Source: Amoebidium appalachense
Lineage: Eukaryota; Ichthyosporea
Reading direction: 5' to 3'
DNA: 64,000 nt
Assembly (NCBI GenBank): GCA_963693365.1
Contig: CAVNZM010000003.1
Coordinates: 13,516,001-13,580,000, forward strand
Position numbers and translations under genes: made by a program. The notes under the pieces were generated by a model. That model ran no database searches and had not been told where the DNA came from. It saw nothing but the letters and a program-made list of their open reading frames with translations. The stretch's first letter is position 1; every line of letters begins with the position of its first letter. This document shows positions 44,849-60,666 of the stretch, piece after piece.

Positions 44849-46018
44849 CTAGGCATTGTGCTTGCAGTCTTTGCGGGGGTGCCACAGTGTGTGCCAGAGC
44901 AGAGCGGGCACACGTGGGAGAAGGGGCAGGGCTGCTTAGCGCAGGACCGACCGTTGTGGAAATTCCTGCAGTGTGTTGCGGGTAGATCCACGGGTCGGGC
45001 CGGTGGTGCCGGGCCGGGTTGCGGGTCGGGTCGGTTGGGGGTTTGTCCCCCGCCGGGCTTGTGGGGGGGCTCGAAACCATCAAGACCACAGCCGGGCTTG
45101 GGGTACATGGGGCAGGCCGCGCTGGGGTGGTCGGGGGAAGCCGCAACGCTGACATGCGTCCGGGATGAGCAGAGTGGGTGGCAGGAGGAGATCCTGGTGG
45201 AGTTGGGCGAGCAGGTTGGGACACTCGATCGGAGCCCGACCCTGTTGGTGGGCAACGGTTCGGGCGTATACGTCATAGTTGTGGATCTGGGCCCACGGGT
45301 ATCGGGTGCTGAGGCGAGTGATGTGCTGAGTCCAAAGTACTTCTTTGTCCGTGGGGAGGCCGAGGTGGTGCTTGGCGGCCATGTAATGGGTCCAAGCTTG
45401 GATCCAAATGACGAGTGAACGCAAGGGAACGGGTTAGTCTTGGCGAAAAGTCTCGATGCTGCCGTCGTCGGCCATGCGCAGATGCTGACCTTTCTTGGAT
45501 GGGGCCAGGAGGGCGGCGGGGGTGAACTTATACAGATCGATGAAACGATTGGCGCGCAAATCTGCCAGCACATCCGCGGGGGGAAGCGGGAGTGTGCCCG
45601 GCTGAATGTCGCCAGTGTTCTCACCTGTAATGGGGGGCACGGGCAGGGCAGGTAGATCCAGGTCAGGGCCGAGATGCAGCCCCAGGGAAACCTCCCCGGG
45701 TGCGGAGGGCGCGGCGGGGGGCGCGGGAGGGTCGCGGTTGGTGAGAGCGGCCAGGACGCCAGCCATCTGGGTGCTGAGGGCGGTGAGGGCGGCAAGGACG
45801 GCGTCCTGAGAAGTCATCGGCGGGGACGGTGGGGCCTGAGGAGGGACTTCAGGAGTAGAGGGGAGAGTAGCCGGAGGGTCCGTGGTGGTATGGGCCGCTG
45901 GAGGCGCGTCAGTGCCCGCGGGAGCGTTGGTCAGCCTGTGGCGGAGGTCGCTGCGGGTCAGGCGCTTAGGTGCCGCGGTAGGGGCGGCGGCTGAGGCCTG
46001 GCGCTTTTTCGGCGGCAT
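44849..46018 (-). pseudogene. gag-like protein of DIRS copy 3
   Basis: ATG at 46018. A nonsense change (AAA to TAA at 45436-45434, after ETFRQD) and an extra G near 45137 (GGGGG for GGGG) interrupt it. The CCHC knuckle is damaged (CGFPRPPQ in one frame). The CCCH-like motif and CPLCSGTH remain at the C-terminus. Confidence 0.85.
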
Positions 46019-46390
46019 GCTGACCGGCGTAGGGAAAGATAGGGAGAAGAAAAGAAAAAGAAAATATAGCTGTAAAGCTGTAGGTGCTAAACACAGAGGA
46101 TGTGTTGTTGCTTGCTGATCTGCTAAAGACTGTCGTGCTTATATACCTAAGGCTGCCGAACTGAGCCAATCAAAACCGATCTAGTGTTATGTGAAATCTT
46201 ATCCTGAGCCAATCAAACTCGGTCTAGTGATCTGTGGAATCTGATGTTTTGATCGGCTAATAGGTGCCCGTATGCGGGCAGCCGAACGCGAACTGCTAAA
46301 ACATGAAACGAAGCCTGTTGATATCGGACACCCATCCTACGTGTTTACCCAGAAAAATATTTATGTCAATAATTTCCACAAATAAAACCT

Positions 46391-46807
46391 CTGCTCCAAC
46401 TTTTGTTTCTAGAAAACATTTCTAAAGCAGGAAAAAGTTATCTGTACATGCATTTTTAATACACATTTCAAATATATAAATCCATTTTGTATATTTAATA
46501 TATGATAAAAAAATGACACCTGTAATAATTTCGTGCTTATACTGCTTATCCCAGATTTAGTTTAATGTTCTTCGCCAAAGTTTTTGTTTCCCCCGAGTCA
46601 TCATTATGGTATGTGATGCGCGGCAGAATTCAAAAGGGGGGTAGGTGAGCTGTGATGAGTTGTCGGCACCAAGGCCAACAGTACCGACAAGATATACATG
46701 TAATGAAATAGGCGTTACACTTACATCATACAAATTTTTTTAAGTGGAGATATAACGAATCAAAATTTAATAGACACCATATGTGGAGATATAATTTTTT
46801 TATTTTA

Positions 46808-46855
<48 letters not shown>

Positions 46856-47267
46856 TTTTTGGGGGGGGGGTTTTCGTGTTTAAGTACACCTTCAATTCAA
46901 AAGTCCAGGACGGACGGAGAGGGTGGCATGCACAGCACTGCGTACGAATTGTGTGCCAGTTTACCTACATGTATGTCACAAAATTAAAGTGTGCACGCAT
47001 AGCGAATGATCACATGCATGGTGTGCAGGACCCGTACCATTCTTTTCTGTACGTAACCATGTATACACGAATGCACGTATGTACGCATACCGCGGCCGCC
47101 TACGTGGCACACCGCGGCAGGGATCGCGATCAAGTGCTGTTATTACCCAACATGAGAGCGCTGTTCGCGTCTAAATGCGTACAGGGTGGTGGTTCACTTT
47201 TAAGATAACGGGTAAAATCCAGACGCGTCCTACGTTATCTTTTTGCTTTATCGTCCTCGAAGAGCAG

Positions 47268-47269
<2 letters not shown>
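46391..47269. other. gene-free AT-rich sequence with (ATT)n
   Basis: (ATT)n at 46806-46854 followed by a short poly-G. The remainder is unique sequence with no supported frame. Confidence 0.6.
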
Positions 47270-47331
<62 letters not shown>

Positions 47332-47667
47332 CGCCCCGCCCGGGGCGGTGCGTGCGTGCGTCACGGTATTGGTGTGCATATATCAGCGTGTGTGCGTGTG
47401 TGCATGTGTAACAAGTAAACTTCAAGAGTCGTGCACAGTGCGCACTGGCATGTGTGGATGTGCAGGTGTGATCATGAGCGGGTGTGTGTGTGTGTGCGCA
47501 TGCACATGTGTGCACGTGTGCACACACGCAAGCACACGTGTACATGCACGCATGCACGCACACAGACACACACCCACACACACACACACACAAGCCGTGA
47601 CACAAACACACACACACCGGCACACACACACACACACAAAAGCCGTGACACAAACACACACACACCG

Positions 47668-47707
<40 letters not shown>

Positions 47708-47803
47708 ACACGCGCACACAAACACACACATGATGCATGCACACACACACACACGCACACACAGGCCTCACCGTGACACACACACACACACACACAGTGA
47801 CGT

Positions 47804-47846
<43 letters not shown>

Positions 47847-47902
47847 CACACACATACACACACACACTGCACACACACACATGTACACAAACATACACAC
47901 AT

Positions 47903-47957
<55 letters not shown>

Positions 47958-48272
47958 CACAGTAAATCAGTAAAGTTCAAAAGTCGTGTGCGCACTGGCA
48001 TGTGTGGATGTGCAGGTGTGAGCGGGTGTGTGTGTGTGCGCGCATGCACATGTGTGCACATGTGCGCACACACGAAAGCACACATGTACATGCACGCATG
48101 CTCGCACACAGACACACACCCACACACACACACACAAAAGCCGTGACACAAACACACACACACCGGCACACACACACACACACACAGTGTCACACATACA
48201 CACACACACACAAACACACATGTACACATGATGCATGCACACACACACACACGCACACACAGGCCTCACCGT

Positions 48273-48306
<34 letters not shown>

Positions 48307-48311
48307 GACGT

Positions 48312-48359
<48 letters not shown>

Positions 48360-48368
48360 CATTTTACA

Positions 48369-48449
<81 letters not shown>

Positions 48450-48636
48450 ACAGGCACACACACACATGTACACACACATACACACACACACACACACACA
48501 CTGTGCACACACACACATGTACACAAACATACACACATGTACACACACACACACACACGCACACACACACGCGCACACACACACACACACGCACACACAC
48601 ACACACACGCACACACACACGCACACACGCACACAC

Positions 48637-48667
<31 letters not shown>

Positions 48668-48699
48668 GTCACAGTAAGTCAGAGGGGGGTCGGGGAGTC

Positions 48700-48744
<45 letters not shown>

Positions 48745-48790
48745 AGGGAAAGACAAGACCCCTTCCCCCCCCCCCCCCCCCCCCCCTCTC
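47270..48790. repeat. poly-C and (CA)n region with a 540-bp tandem duplication
   Basis: Poly-C at 47270-47329. A block starting AAGTTCAAGAGTCGTG (47418) recurs at 47973 (AAGTTCAAAAGTCGTG) with the same order of GT-rich, AAGCCGTGACAC and GGCCTCACCGTGACAC segments. (CA)n continues to 48660, then (GA)n and poly-C. Confidence 0.85.
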
Positions 48791-50669
48791 CGTTATCTTA
48801 CTCTACCTTCGGCTTGGGCGGGGTTCTTCAAAATAAAAAAATCGCTAGCCATTTTATCTTATTAATGGTAGGTTATCTTGACCTGACACGAACCACCCCT
48901 GTACACTTACGTGTTCGGGGTGCAAGCACCGCAGCAGGAACATATATGTACACAACACGCGACGACGACCAGGCTATGTCACTACATGTATGATATTTGC
49001 CTAATAACGCACGGGACCATGCGTGAGCAGCTGCCCGGCACGTGTACATGTACGTGTATTTGTACACATGTGTGTTCGCACGCCTGCAAAACATACATGT
49101 GCGCGCGTAAATACGCGTTCAACTTGCTTCTTTTCTGCACCTCTGTTCTATACCATCGTACCGGAGGAAAACCTCGAGCTTCGAGCCTACTGTACGCACA
49201 TGATGCTTGCTGCATGGATGCACATTAATTATTATAAATGTGAACATTGTGTGTACATGTGCATACGCGCGTGATATGCGGCAGGCATACGCGCGTACAT
49301 GTACAATGCATGTTTTACAAACGTTACGCAAATTTGGGTTCACTTCACTCAGTGCCTACGTCCATACATGCATGCGTGTTTACGACTGTTATTTGTAAAC
49401 ACAATACATAATATGGCTGATATAATACCACCTGCCCGCACGCGCATGCATATGCATATGGTTGCACTTGGCAGAAGGCATGATCGAACATGTACTGAGT
49501 CGTACTCGGCCCACTGCGGATACGTAGGGCTACCTTTCACCGTAAGCCACGGTGCGCGTTAAATTATGGTGCTCGCGATGCATATGCATGGCCCAGAAAT
49601 ATTGAGCATAGCTGCAAGCTTGCCAAGAAGTAGATATTAGTCTATTGTTATGTGTAATGTATGGTGCACATAATTAACAGGGGGGGGGGACCGGTGCGGC
49701 CTTGGTCACAGCAACCGAATGACCGTCAAAACAAAACGGGAATTACTATTTGAGAAAACGAATTTCGTCTGCAACTTCGAGTTCAAACCCCTATATACGC
49801 ATAATCCCGTCGGGTAACTTTCATGGGTACACTCCTGCATTCCAATAATGACTCCCCGACTTTACACTACCAATGATTTGTTGACGAAGCACAACACAAG
49901 CGTACCAATCAAACGCTTTGCATAGCGATAAACCAATCATCTTCTTTCGGCATCTTTATGCTGAATAGGGGCCAACTAAAATGCCGTGCAACTTAGCGAT
50001 TGGATTGGCGAAAATTGTTAATGGGCATATGCGCGAGGCCCCTGGAATGTTGGAGCACTTTCAATCTGTTCTATGTTTCCAACATACACTGTGGTACAAC
50101 ATAAATAATAATAAGTCGTCATTTAGCTTATTATAAACTGCTTTCTGGGTAATGAAAAGCTTTTCTTGCACCGAGTGTGCCAAAGTTTCCAGTCTCGCCA
50201 AGGTCCCCTACCTGAGACTGGTTCTCTTTGCCTCGAGTAAACAGCGTAAACCCCCCAGGTCCATATATGATGCATTCGATAACTCATCATTTCGATTTGA
50301 CACCATATGCCGCAGCGTCCGCAGCATGCGCGTATAAGTAATCATGCAGATATATTAAAAAGTTACTTATAATGTTAGTGACCATATACACAAGTAAGGC
50401 TGTCAGATTTCATATTGATAAGCTAGGTCTCCGGGGTCACTATTCTTTCCAAGCCAGCAACAGGGTAGTACGCTATAGTTAACAACACATGAATGCAAGG
50501 CTTCTAGTAAGCCGCAAACATAAATGTACAGTAACAAAGTTTCCACTAGTACCCCAACGTACGGAGCGGATTATTGCCATTTTCCTGTTTTTCATGTTCA
50601 TGCTGTACGCTTGGACGTTTCCGTATCACCATAAAAAGGAATATTACCAGAACACTACGGGGTTCGCAG
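48791..50669. other. unassigned sequence, with a reversed fragment of the dispersed module
   Basis: Unique sequence rich in ACATGTAC-type palindromes at 49030-49300; no supported gene. 50206-50262 is an inverted partial copy of the module at 10643/29477 (CCTGAGACTGGTTCTCTTTG..). Confidence 0.5.
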
Positions 50670-50820
50670 CATATGTAAGGCCTACACTGTCCTGGAAATA
50701 GATCTAGAGGCAGAATGTTTCGTGTGCAAGTTTGTGAGTATGGTGGCTTTTGAAATTAGCCATCGGGTAACGGAGCTTCCGGATAGAACCGGTCTACATG
50801 AGCACCAGAAACGCTGCCAG
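50670..50820 (+). CDS. putative internal exon with zinc-binding pattern
   Basis: Between an acceptor (GGGGTTCGCAG) and a perfect donor (CCAG|GTAAGT at 50821), 50 codons stay open. Within them ECFVCKFVSM gives C-x2-C, and GLHEHQKRCQ gives spaced His and Cys. In the family of the 38683-39070 exon, a C-x2-C segment of this kind directly precedes the ..YY-HR..IID-MDQAK segment. I therefore infer that this is the preceding exon of the same gene type. Not proven: splice phase matches only if a G run in the other copy has changed length. Confidence 0.4.
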
Positions 50821-56568
<5,748 letters not shown>

Positions 56569-56709
56569 TTCTAGTTTCAACTAGAAATCCTAACCTCCAG
56601 ACAACAGTGACGACATTTCTAGTTACAACTAGAAAAATCAGCGCTCAATTCATCTCACTTGTAAGCCCTCAGCTTTCAAGTCATTCCACTTTCTAGTCGT
56701 CACTAGAAA
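56569..56709. repeat. three palindromes with ACTAGAA arms (right copy)
   Basis: 56569-56586 (centre TTCA), 56616-56635 (TTTCTAGTTACAACTAGAAA) and 56690-56709 (TTTCTAGTCGTCACTAGAAA). TGACGTCA-like boxes at 56548-56566 also match the left copy. Confidence 0.85.
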
Positions 56710-56781
56710 TGTTAGCACCGATGTCCATTCGAGCGTGAGCCCGGCCCATTGTCTAATTACTCTCCTCCTTTCCCTCCACAG

Positions 56782-56964
56782 AAACCCGTGAACGTGGAAC
56801 GGGCACTTGTTCGCAGGCACTGCCCACCGAACAGGGAAGTGTTGTCACTCTGCTCGGGAACTGACACGGTGATTGAAGCAGCAGCCATGGAACGTCGTGA
56901 CGTTGTAGGGTTTGAAAGCTGCTTTGTACTCCCTAAGTTTCACTCCTGTGTTGATCTTTTTTGA
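56782..56964 (+). CDS. putative terminal exon, methyltransferase-like motif
   Basis: After a strong acceptor (TTTCCCTCCACAG) the frame runs 61 codons to TGA. EVLSLCSGTDTV, followed by IEAAAMERRDVVGFE, resembles the 'D-F-GSGTT--AA---R--IG-E' SAM-binding motif of N4/N6 DNA methylases, which sits at the C-terminus in that class, as here. The usual Asp and one Gly are replaced, so activity is doubtful. AATAAA follows at 57281. Upstream exons are uncertain. Confidence 0.35.
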   Translation, partial: KPVNVERALVRRHCPPNREVLSLCSGTDTVIEAAAMERRDVVGFESCFVLPKFHSCVDLF

Positions 56965-57563
56965 ATTGTATTCTGTAATGATGTAGGCCGTCAAGATTCT
57001 GAGCAGCAGACAAGACATATACGTGTACATAGTTCTGTGATGTAAGTGTAAAGACCCTGGTGGCATCTTCATTGTAAATAGTAGTATATTTTGTTATGAC
57101 AGAGGAAGACTTTGCGTTCTGAAGATACTTGATATAGTGAGTAAAGATTATGCTGATAGCATCAGTTCGGTGACGTATGCCTACTGTGACAGAAGTTTTC
57201 AAAGCAAGCCGGAATGTTTGTCATTCTGGCTTTTGTTTTTTAAACATAAGGCCGCACCTCAATGAGCCGAACGACCTCACAATAAAATTTATTCTACAAC
57301 AATTCTGTCTCAAGTGACTGGCCCATTACACCATGCAAACACGAAAAACCGGGCATGTTTTAACAACACCAGCGGAGTCAAGATATATATCTTTAATAAA
57401 GATTTGGTTTAGTTCAAAAGCGAGAGGGTCTAAAGCCTGCACATTTCTAGTTTAAGATCTAGTTCTATTGATTAAAAAAGAAATAGATTTCCCCAAAATG
57501 TATGTGGAGAAACCGACAAATTTTCACTAAAGGTCTCAAAACCCAGAAGTAGCTTGTAACCTC
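56965..57563 (+). other. 3' region and terminus of the undescribed transposon (right copy)
   Basis: Non-coding, with the poly-A signal AATAAA (57281-57286). It ends CCCAGAAGTAGCTTGTAACCTCC (57541-57563), the counterpart of 38158-38180. Confidence 0.5.
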
Positions 57564-58139
57564 CTTCTTGTATATAACTGACAAACGATATGAACTTCGA
57601 GAACAACAGGAGTGGACTTATGACAAAGGAAACGAAGTTCTCCCCGGCAGATGACCTGGTCGTAAAGGAAATAATGACTCTATGTTACAACCTTTGTTGC
57701 AATGACAAAGTTGACAGAGCGGCGCACGCAGTTTGACTACGGTAGCGTGCGCGAAACTTAGACTCCTTGCGTGCTTGCTCTTGGTCACGCACATTCACCT
57801 GCACTAATCGTTGCCGACTGGCACGTGTCAGTTCAAGCATCAAAGGATGTGTGCCTCGATCGCATTCCTGGGTGCGGCCCAAACCACTCAAGTGCTAGCC
57901 CGCAGGTGCGTGCGGTTCAGCCCAAAAATCCGAGGCTCACGATCCACGATTCCCCGCGGATCGGACCCGAAATATCGGTGCAGTGTAGGACCGCACGCCG
58001 CATGGGCAACATTCCTGCAGAAGCAAAACACATTCCACAAAAAATCGGTGAAAATCGTCCATCGGCCGGCCCTACCAGTTCAAAATGTAACCCGGTCGTC
58101 ACTTGTAGGTACCTACTTTCCTATAGCGGGACTGGCAGT
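57564..58139. other. unassigned unique sequence
   Basis: No repeat match or supported frame. It joins a truncated copia LTR at 58140. Confidence 0.5.
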
Positions 58140-58160
58140 GAAGGGAGAGAGAGATACGGC

Positions 58161-58222
<62 letters not shown>

Positions 58223-58354
58223 GAGAGAAAAGAGAGAGAGAAAAGAGAAAAGGGAAAGAGCACAAAGAAGGAAAGCAGACACGAATACAAACAAAGCTAA
58301 GACACATACATACTTCAAGGCTCTTGCTGTCATACGTGGTGACGTATTCCAACA
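58140..58354 (-). repeat. copia A 3' LTR, truncated
   Basis: Reads TGTTGGAATACG from 58354 downward and matches 26853-27020, with a much longer poly-C (58162-58220, about 59 nt) than the other copy (about 17). Homology ends just after CGTATCTCTCTCTCCCTT. Confidence 0.85.
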
Positions 58355-58614
58355 TCCCCACTCAAGGGGTTGAAGTTTGTGTTCTCGTGCCCTGTTGATG
58401 TGACGGTAGATGAGGTCCAAACACATGAGGGGCCGTCACACTCAAGTTTCCCCACTCGAGGATGCAAACCGAAGATCCTTGAGGTGGGAAGGAGAAAATC
58501 AAAACTGAAGAGGCACACAACGACGGTTGCCTCGGAAGACTCGGAACAATAAATCATGGTGGTTATCGTCGATATATATATAGAGAGGAAACACTAGTGT
58601 ATGTGTGACGTGTT

Positions 58615-58805
58615 GGTGGCTAATGCTTTATACTGGGGACCACCCAGGTAAACACAAGGGATGAACATCTTGTGGACTGATTTATAGACTGGTAGGCAAC
58701 CAGTTAAGACACGGGGAAGGTTCATCCCGTGGACTAGGTTTAGACTGGCAGTCAACCAGCTCGCCATGGCTATAGATAATTACTTATACTGGGTCGCCAT
58801 CCCAG
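58615..58805 (-). repeat. 3'-UTR hairpin array of copia A (second copy)
   Basis: Reverse counterpart of 26400-26590. Arms ACTGGT/ACCAGT and CACAAG/CTTGTG are kept although the loops differ. Confidence 0.6.
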
Positions 58806-59068
58806 TTCGACATATATATAAGTCGAATATAGAAGAAAACCAATATATATGGTGGGATATGAATATAAATAAACGACGGATGATGGTGAATAATCCCCAC
58901 TGAAGATGCACACACATGACGATGGAAGACAGAGTCCCCACTGATGAAGAGAAACGATGAGTAGTAGACTTTCGTTGGGAGGCATCTTGATCACTGTAGA
59001 TGTGTCAACTGCTGTCCAGGGCCCCAACCTACTCAAAAACCACTCGATGATGAACACCAGTGCACGGG

Positions 59069-59340
59069 TCAGTCACGGAGACTGAGGTTGGCACGGTGTG
59101 TGTCGTGGGCCGGACCAGCCAGAGGCTTGGTGAAGATGTCGGCCAGGTTCTTCTTGGTGTCAATGTAGGTGACAGTGACGTCCCCACTGTTGATGTAGTC
59201 CTTGGTGTTGAAGTAACGAACGGCAATGTGCTTGGTCCGGTGCTTGATGGTGTTGGAGTGGACCAGAGCAATGGTGGACTGATTGTCACAGTACACGGGG
59301 GTGGGCTCGGTCATGGGGTAGCCCAGTTCCTTGAGTAGAT
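59069..59340 (-). pseudogene. copia A RNase H C-terminal part (after a frameshift)
   Basis: MTEPTPVYCDNQSTIALVHS carries the third RNase H Asp (CDNQS). KHIAVRYF and DIFTKPLAG follow to TGA at 59069. It lies in a different frame from RT/RNase H upstream; the shift is near 59335 (..HLIYS against the expected ..KELGYP). Confidence 0.88.
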
Positions 59341-60666
59341 CAGGTGCCAGGCAACATCTTGCACGGCAGCATTGAGGGCCAGGAGCTCGGCCTCACAGGT
59401 GGAAGTTGCAGTGATCGTCTGCAGCTTGGAGTGGTAGGTGACGGGCGTGCCTTCGAGGAGGATGACGTACCCAGACGTGGAACGACGGGTGGTGGGGCAA
59501 CCAGCAAAGTCAGAATCCGAGTAGCACTCAAGTATGGGTACCTTGCTGTTGGGGGCCTTCTTCTTGTAGTAGAGGCCGAGGTTGATGGTGCCGATCAGGT
59601 AACGAACGACACGGAGGAGAAGCTCCCAGGCAGTCGTGGTGGGCTTGGAGCTGAATCGGCCGAGGTAGCCAATGGCATACGAGATGTCAGGCCGGGAGCA
59701 CCGAGCAACCCACAGCAGACGGCCGAGGAGTTCACGGTAGGGGACGGTGGTGGGCAGGGAGGAAAGGGAGGTCTCGTTGATGATGACGGTGCCCACGGGA
59801 ATGGGGGTGGCCTTGGGCTTGGCATCGACCAGGTTGAAGTCGGTGATGATGTCCTTGATGTAGGAGGACTGCAGCAGCTTGAGGGAGTCACGGGTGTACA
59901 GCAGTTGGGTGCCGAGGAAGATGTCTGGCAGACCGACCTTGCACTCGGCAGACTTCGTGATGTGAATAACAAGCTCCTGCATGATGGTGGAGTACCGTGT
60001 GCAGGTGATGATGGCATCATCAACGTAGTTGCCCGAACGGATGATGTCCCCGTTGGGGAACTGACGGAAGTAGACACACGGATCGGAACGGAGACGGGTG
60101 AGGCCGTGGGCAACAAGTATGGAGTTGAAAAACTCGTACCATGCCAGGGAGGCCTGCTTGAGTCCGTAGAGGGCCTTCTTGAGTTTCCAGACTTTGTGTT
60201 CGTTGCCAGGGAGGATGAAACCAGAAGGTTGCTCCATGTACAAAGTCTCGTCGAGGGGGCTGTTGAGGAAGGCCGTGCTGATGTCGAGTTGATGGATCTC
60301 GTGGTCCTGTTGCACACCGAGGGCAAGCAGGGCACGGACGGAGGAAGACATGACGACGGGGGAAGAGTTGTCACCGTAGTCAACACCGTAGACTTGGGTG
60401 AAACCCTTGGCCACACCACGACCCTTGATCTTGGTGTCACCAGCAGAGTTGAGTAACTTCTCCGTGACAATCCAATTGAATTGGATGATGTTGGCATCGG
60501 AGGGGGGCTCAACTACGTCGAAGATGTCCTTGTCGGTGAAAGCCTTGTACTCGGCAGTGAGGGCAGTCACCACTTCAAGTTCATCACCCTTGGTGCCGGA
60601 GCACAGCTTCTGAATTGACCGGGGCAGCTGAGACACATCAAGGCTGGGTCGGGAGATGCTCACCAT
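59311..60666 (-). CDS. copia A reverse transcriptase-RNase H
   Basis: RT with GVAKGFTQVYGVDYGD, QLDISTAFLN (first catalytic Asp), ALYGLKQASLAW and YVDD at 214-217. The connection follows (PYRELLGRLLWVARCSRPDI), then RNase H start YSDSDFAGCP and STCEAELLAL. ATG at 60666 overlaps the integrase stop in ATGGTGA. In intact copia elements all domains form one polyprotein, so this break is either a mutation or a reinitiation point. The frame ends prematurely in RNase H. Confidence 0.88.
   Translation of the reverse strand: MVSISRPSLDVSQLPRSIQKLCSGTKGDELEVVTALTAEYKAFTDKDIFDVVEPPSDANIIQFNWIVTEKLLNSAGDTKIKGRGVAKGFTQVYGVDYGDNSSPVVMSSSVRALLALGVQQDHEIHQLDISTAFLNSPLDETLYMEQPSGFILPGNEHKVWKLKKALYGLKQASLAWYEFFNSILVAHGLTRLRSDPCVYFRQFPNGDIIRSGNYVDDAIITCTRYSTIMQELVIHITKSAECKVGLPDIFLGTQLLYTRDSLKLLQSSYIKDIITDFNLVDAKPKATPIPVGTVIINETSLSSLPTTVPYRELLGRLLWVARCSRPDISYAIGYLGRFSSKPTTTAWELLLRVVRYLIGTINLGLYYKKKAPNSKVPILECYSDSDFAGCPTTRRSTSGYVILLEGTPVTYHSKLQTITATSTCEAELLALNAAVQDVAWHLIYSRNWATP

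Larger units (their letters stand above)
42404..46390 (-). mobile_element. DIRS-like YR retrotransposon copy 3, RT deleted
   Basis: A1 (46390 to about 46049), gag, pol remnant, YR, B1 (from 42961), A2 (42960-42623), X, B2 (from 42404). Subfamily of copy 1. Relative to copy 2, the segment equivalent to 20646-22060 (about 1.4 kb, most of RT and RNase H) is missing, while YR is intact. Non-autonomous for reverse transcription. Confidence 0.9.

Noticed and set aside
47411-48700. Many long open frames of His/Thr or Cys/Val repeats
   Set aside because: They are six-frame translations of (CA)n/(GT)n, with no start context or unique domains; the same holds for 53600-54100, 55830-56400 and 51080-51230.
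59344-60456. 370-codon plus-strand frame opposite copia RT
   Set aside because: Antisense shadow of the RT gene, which has all catalytic motifs on the minus strand.
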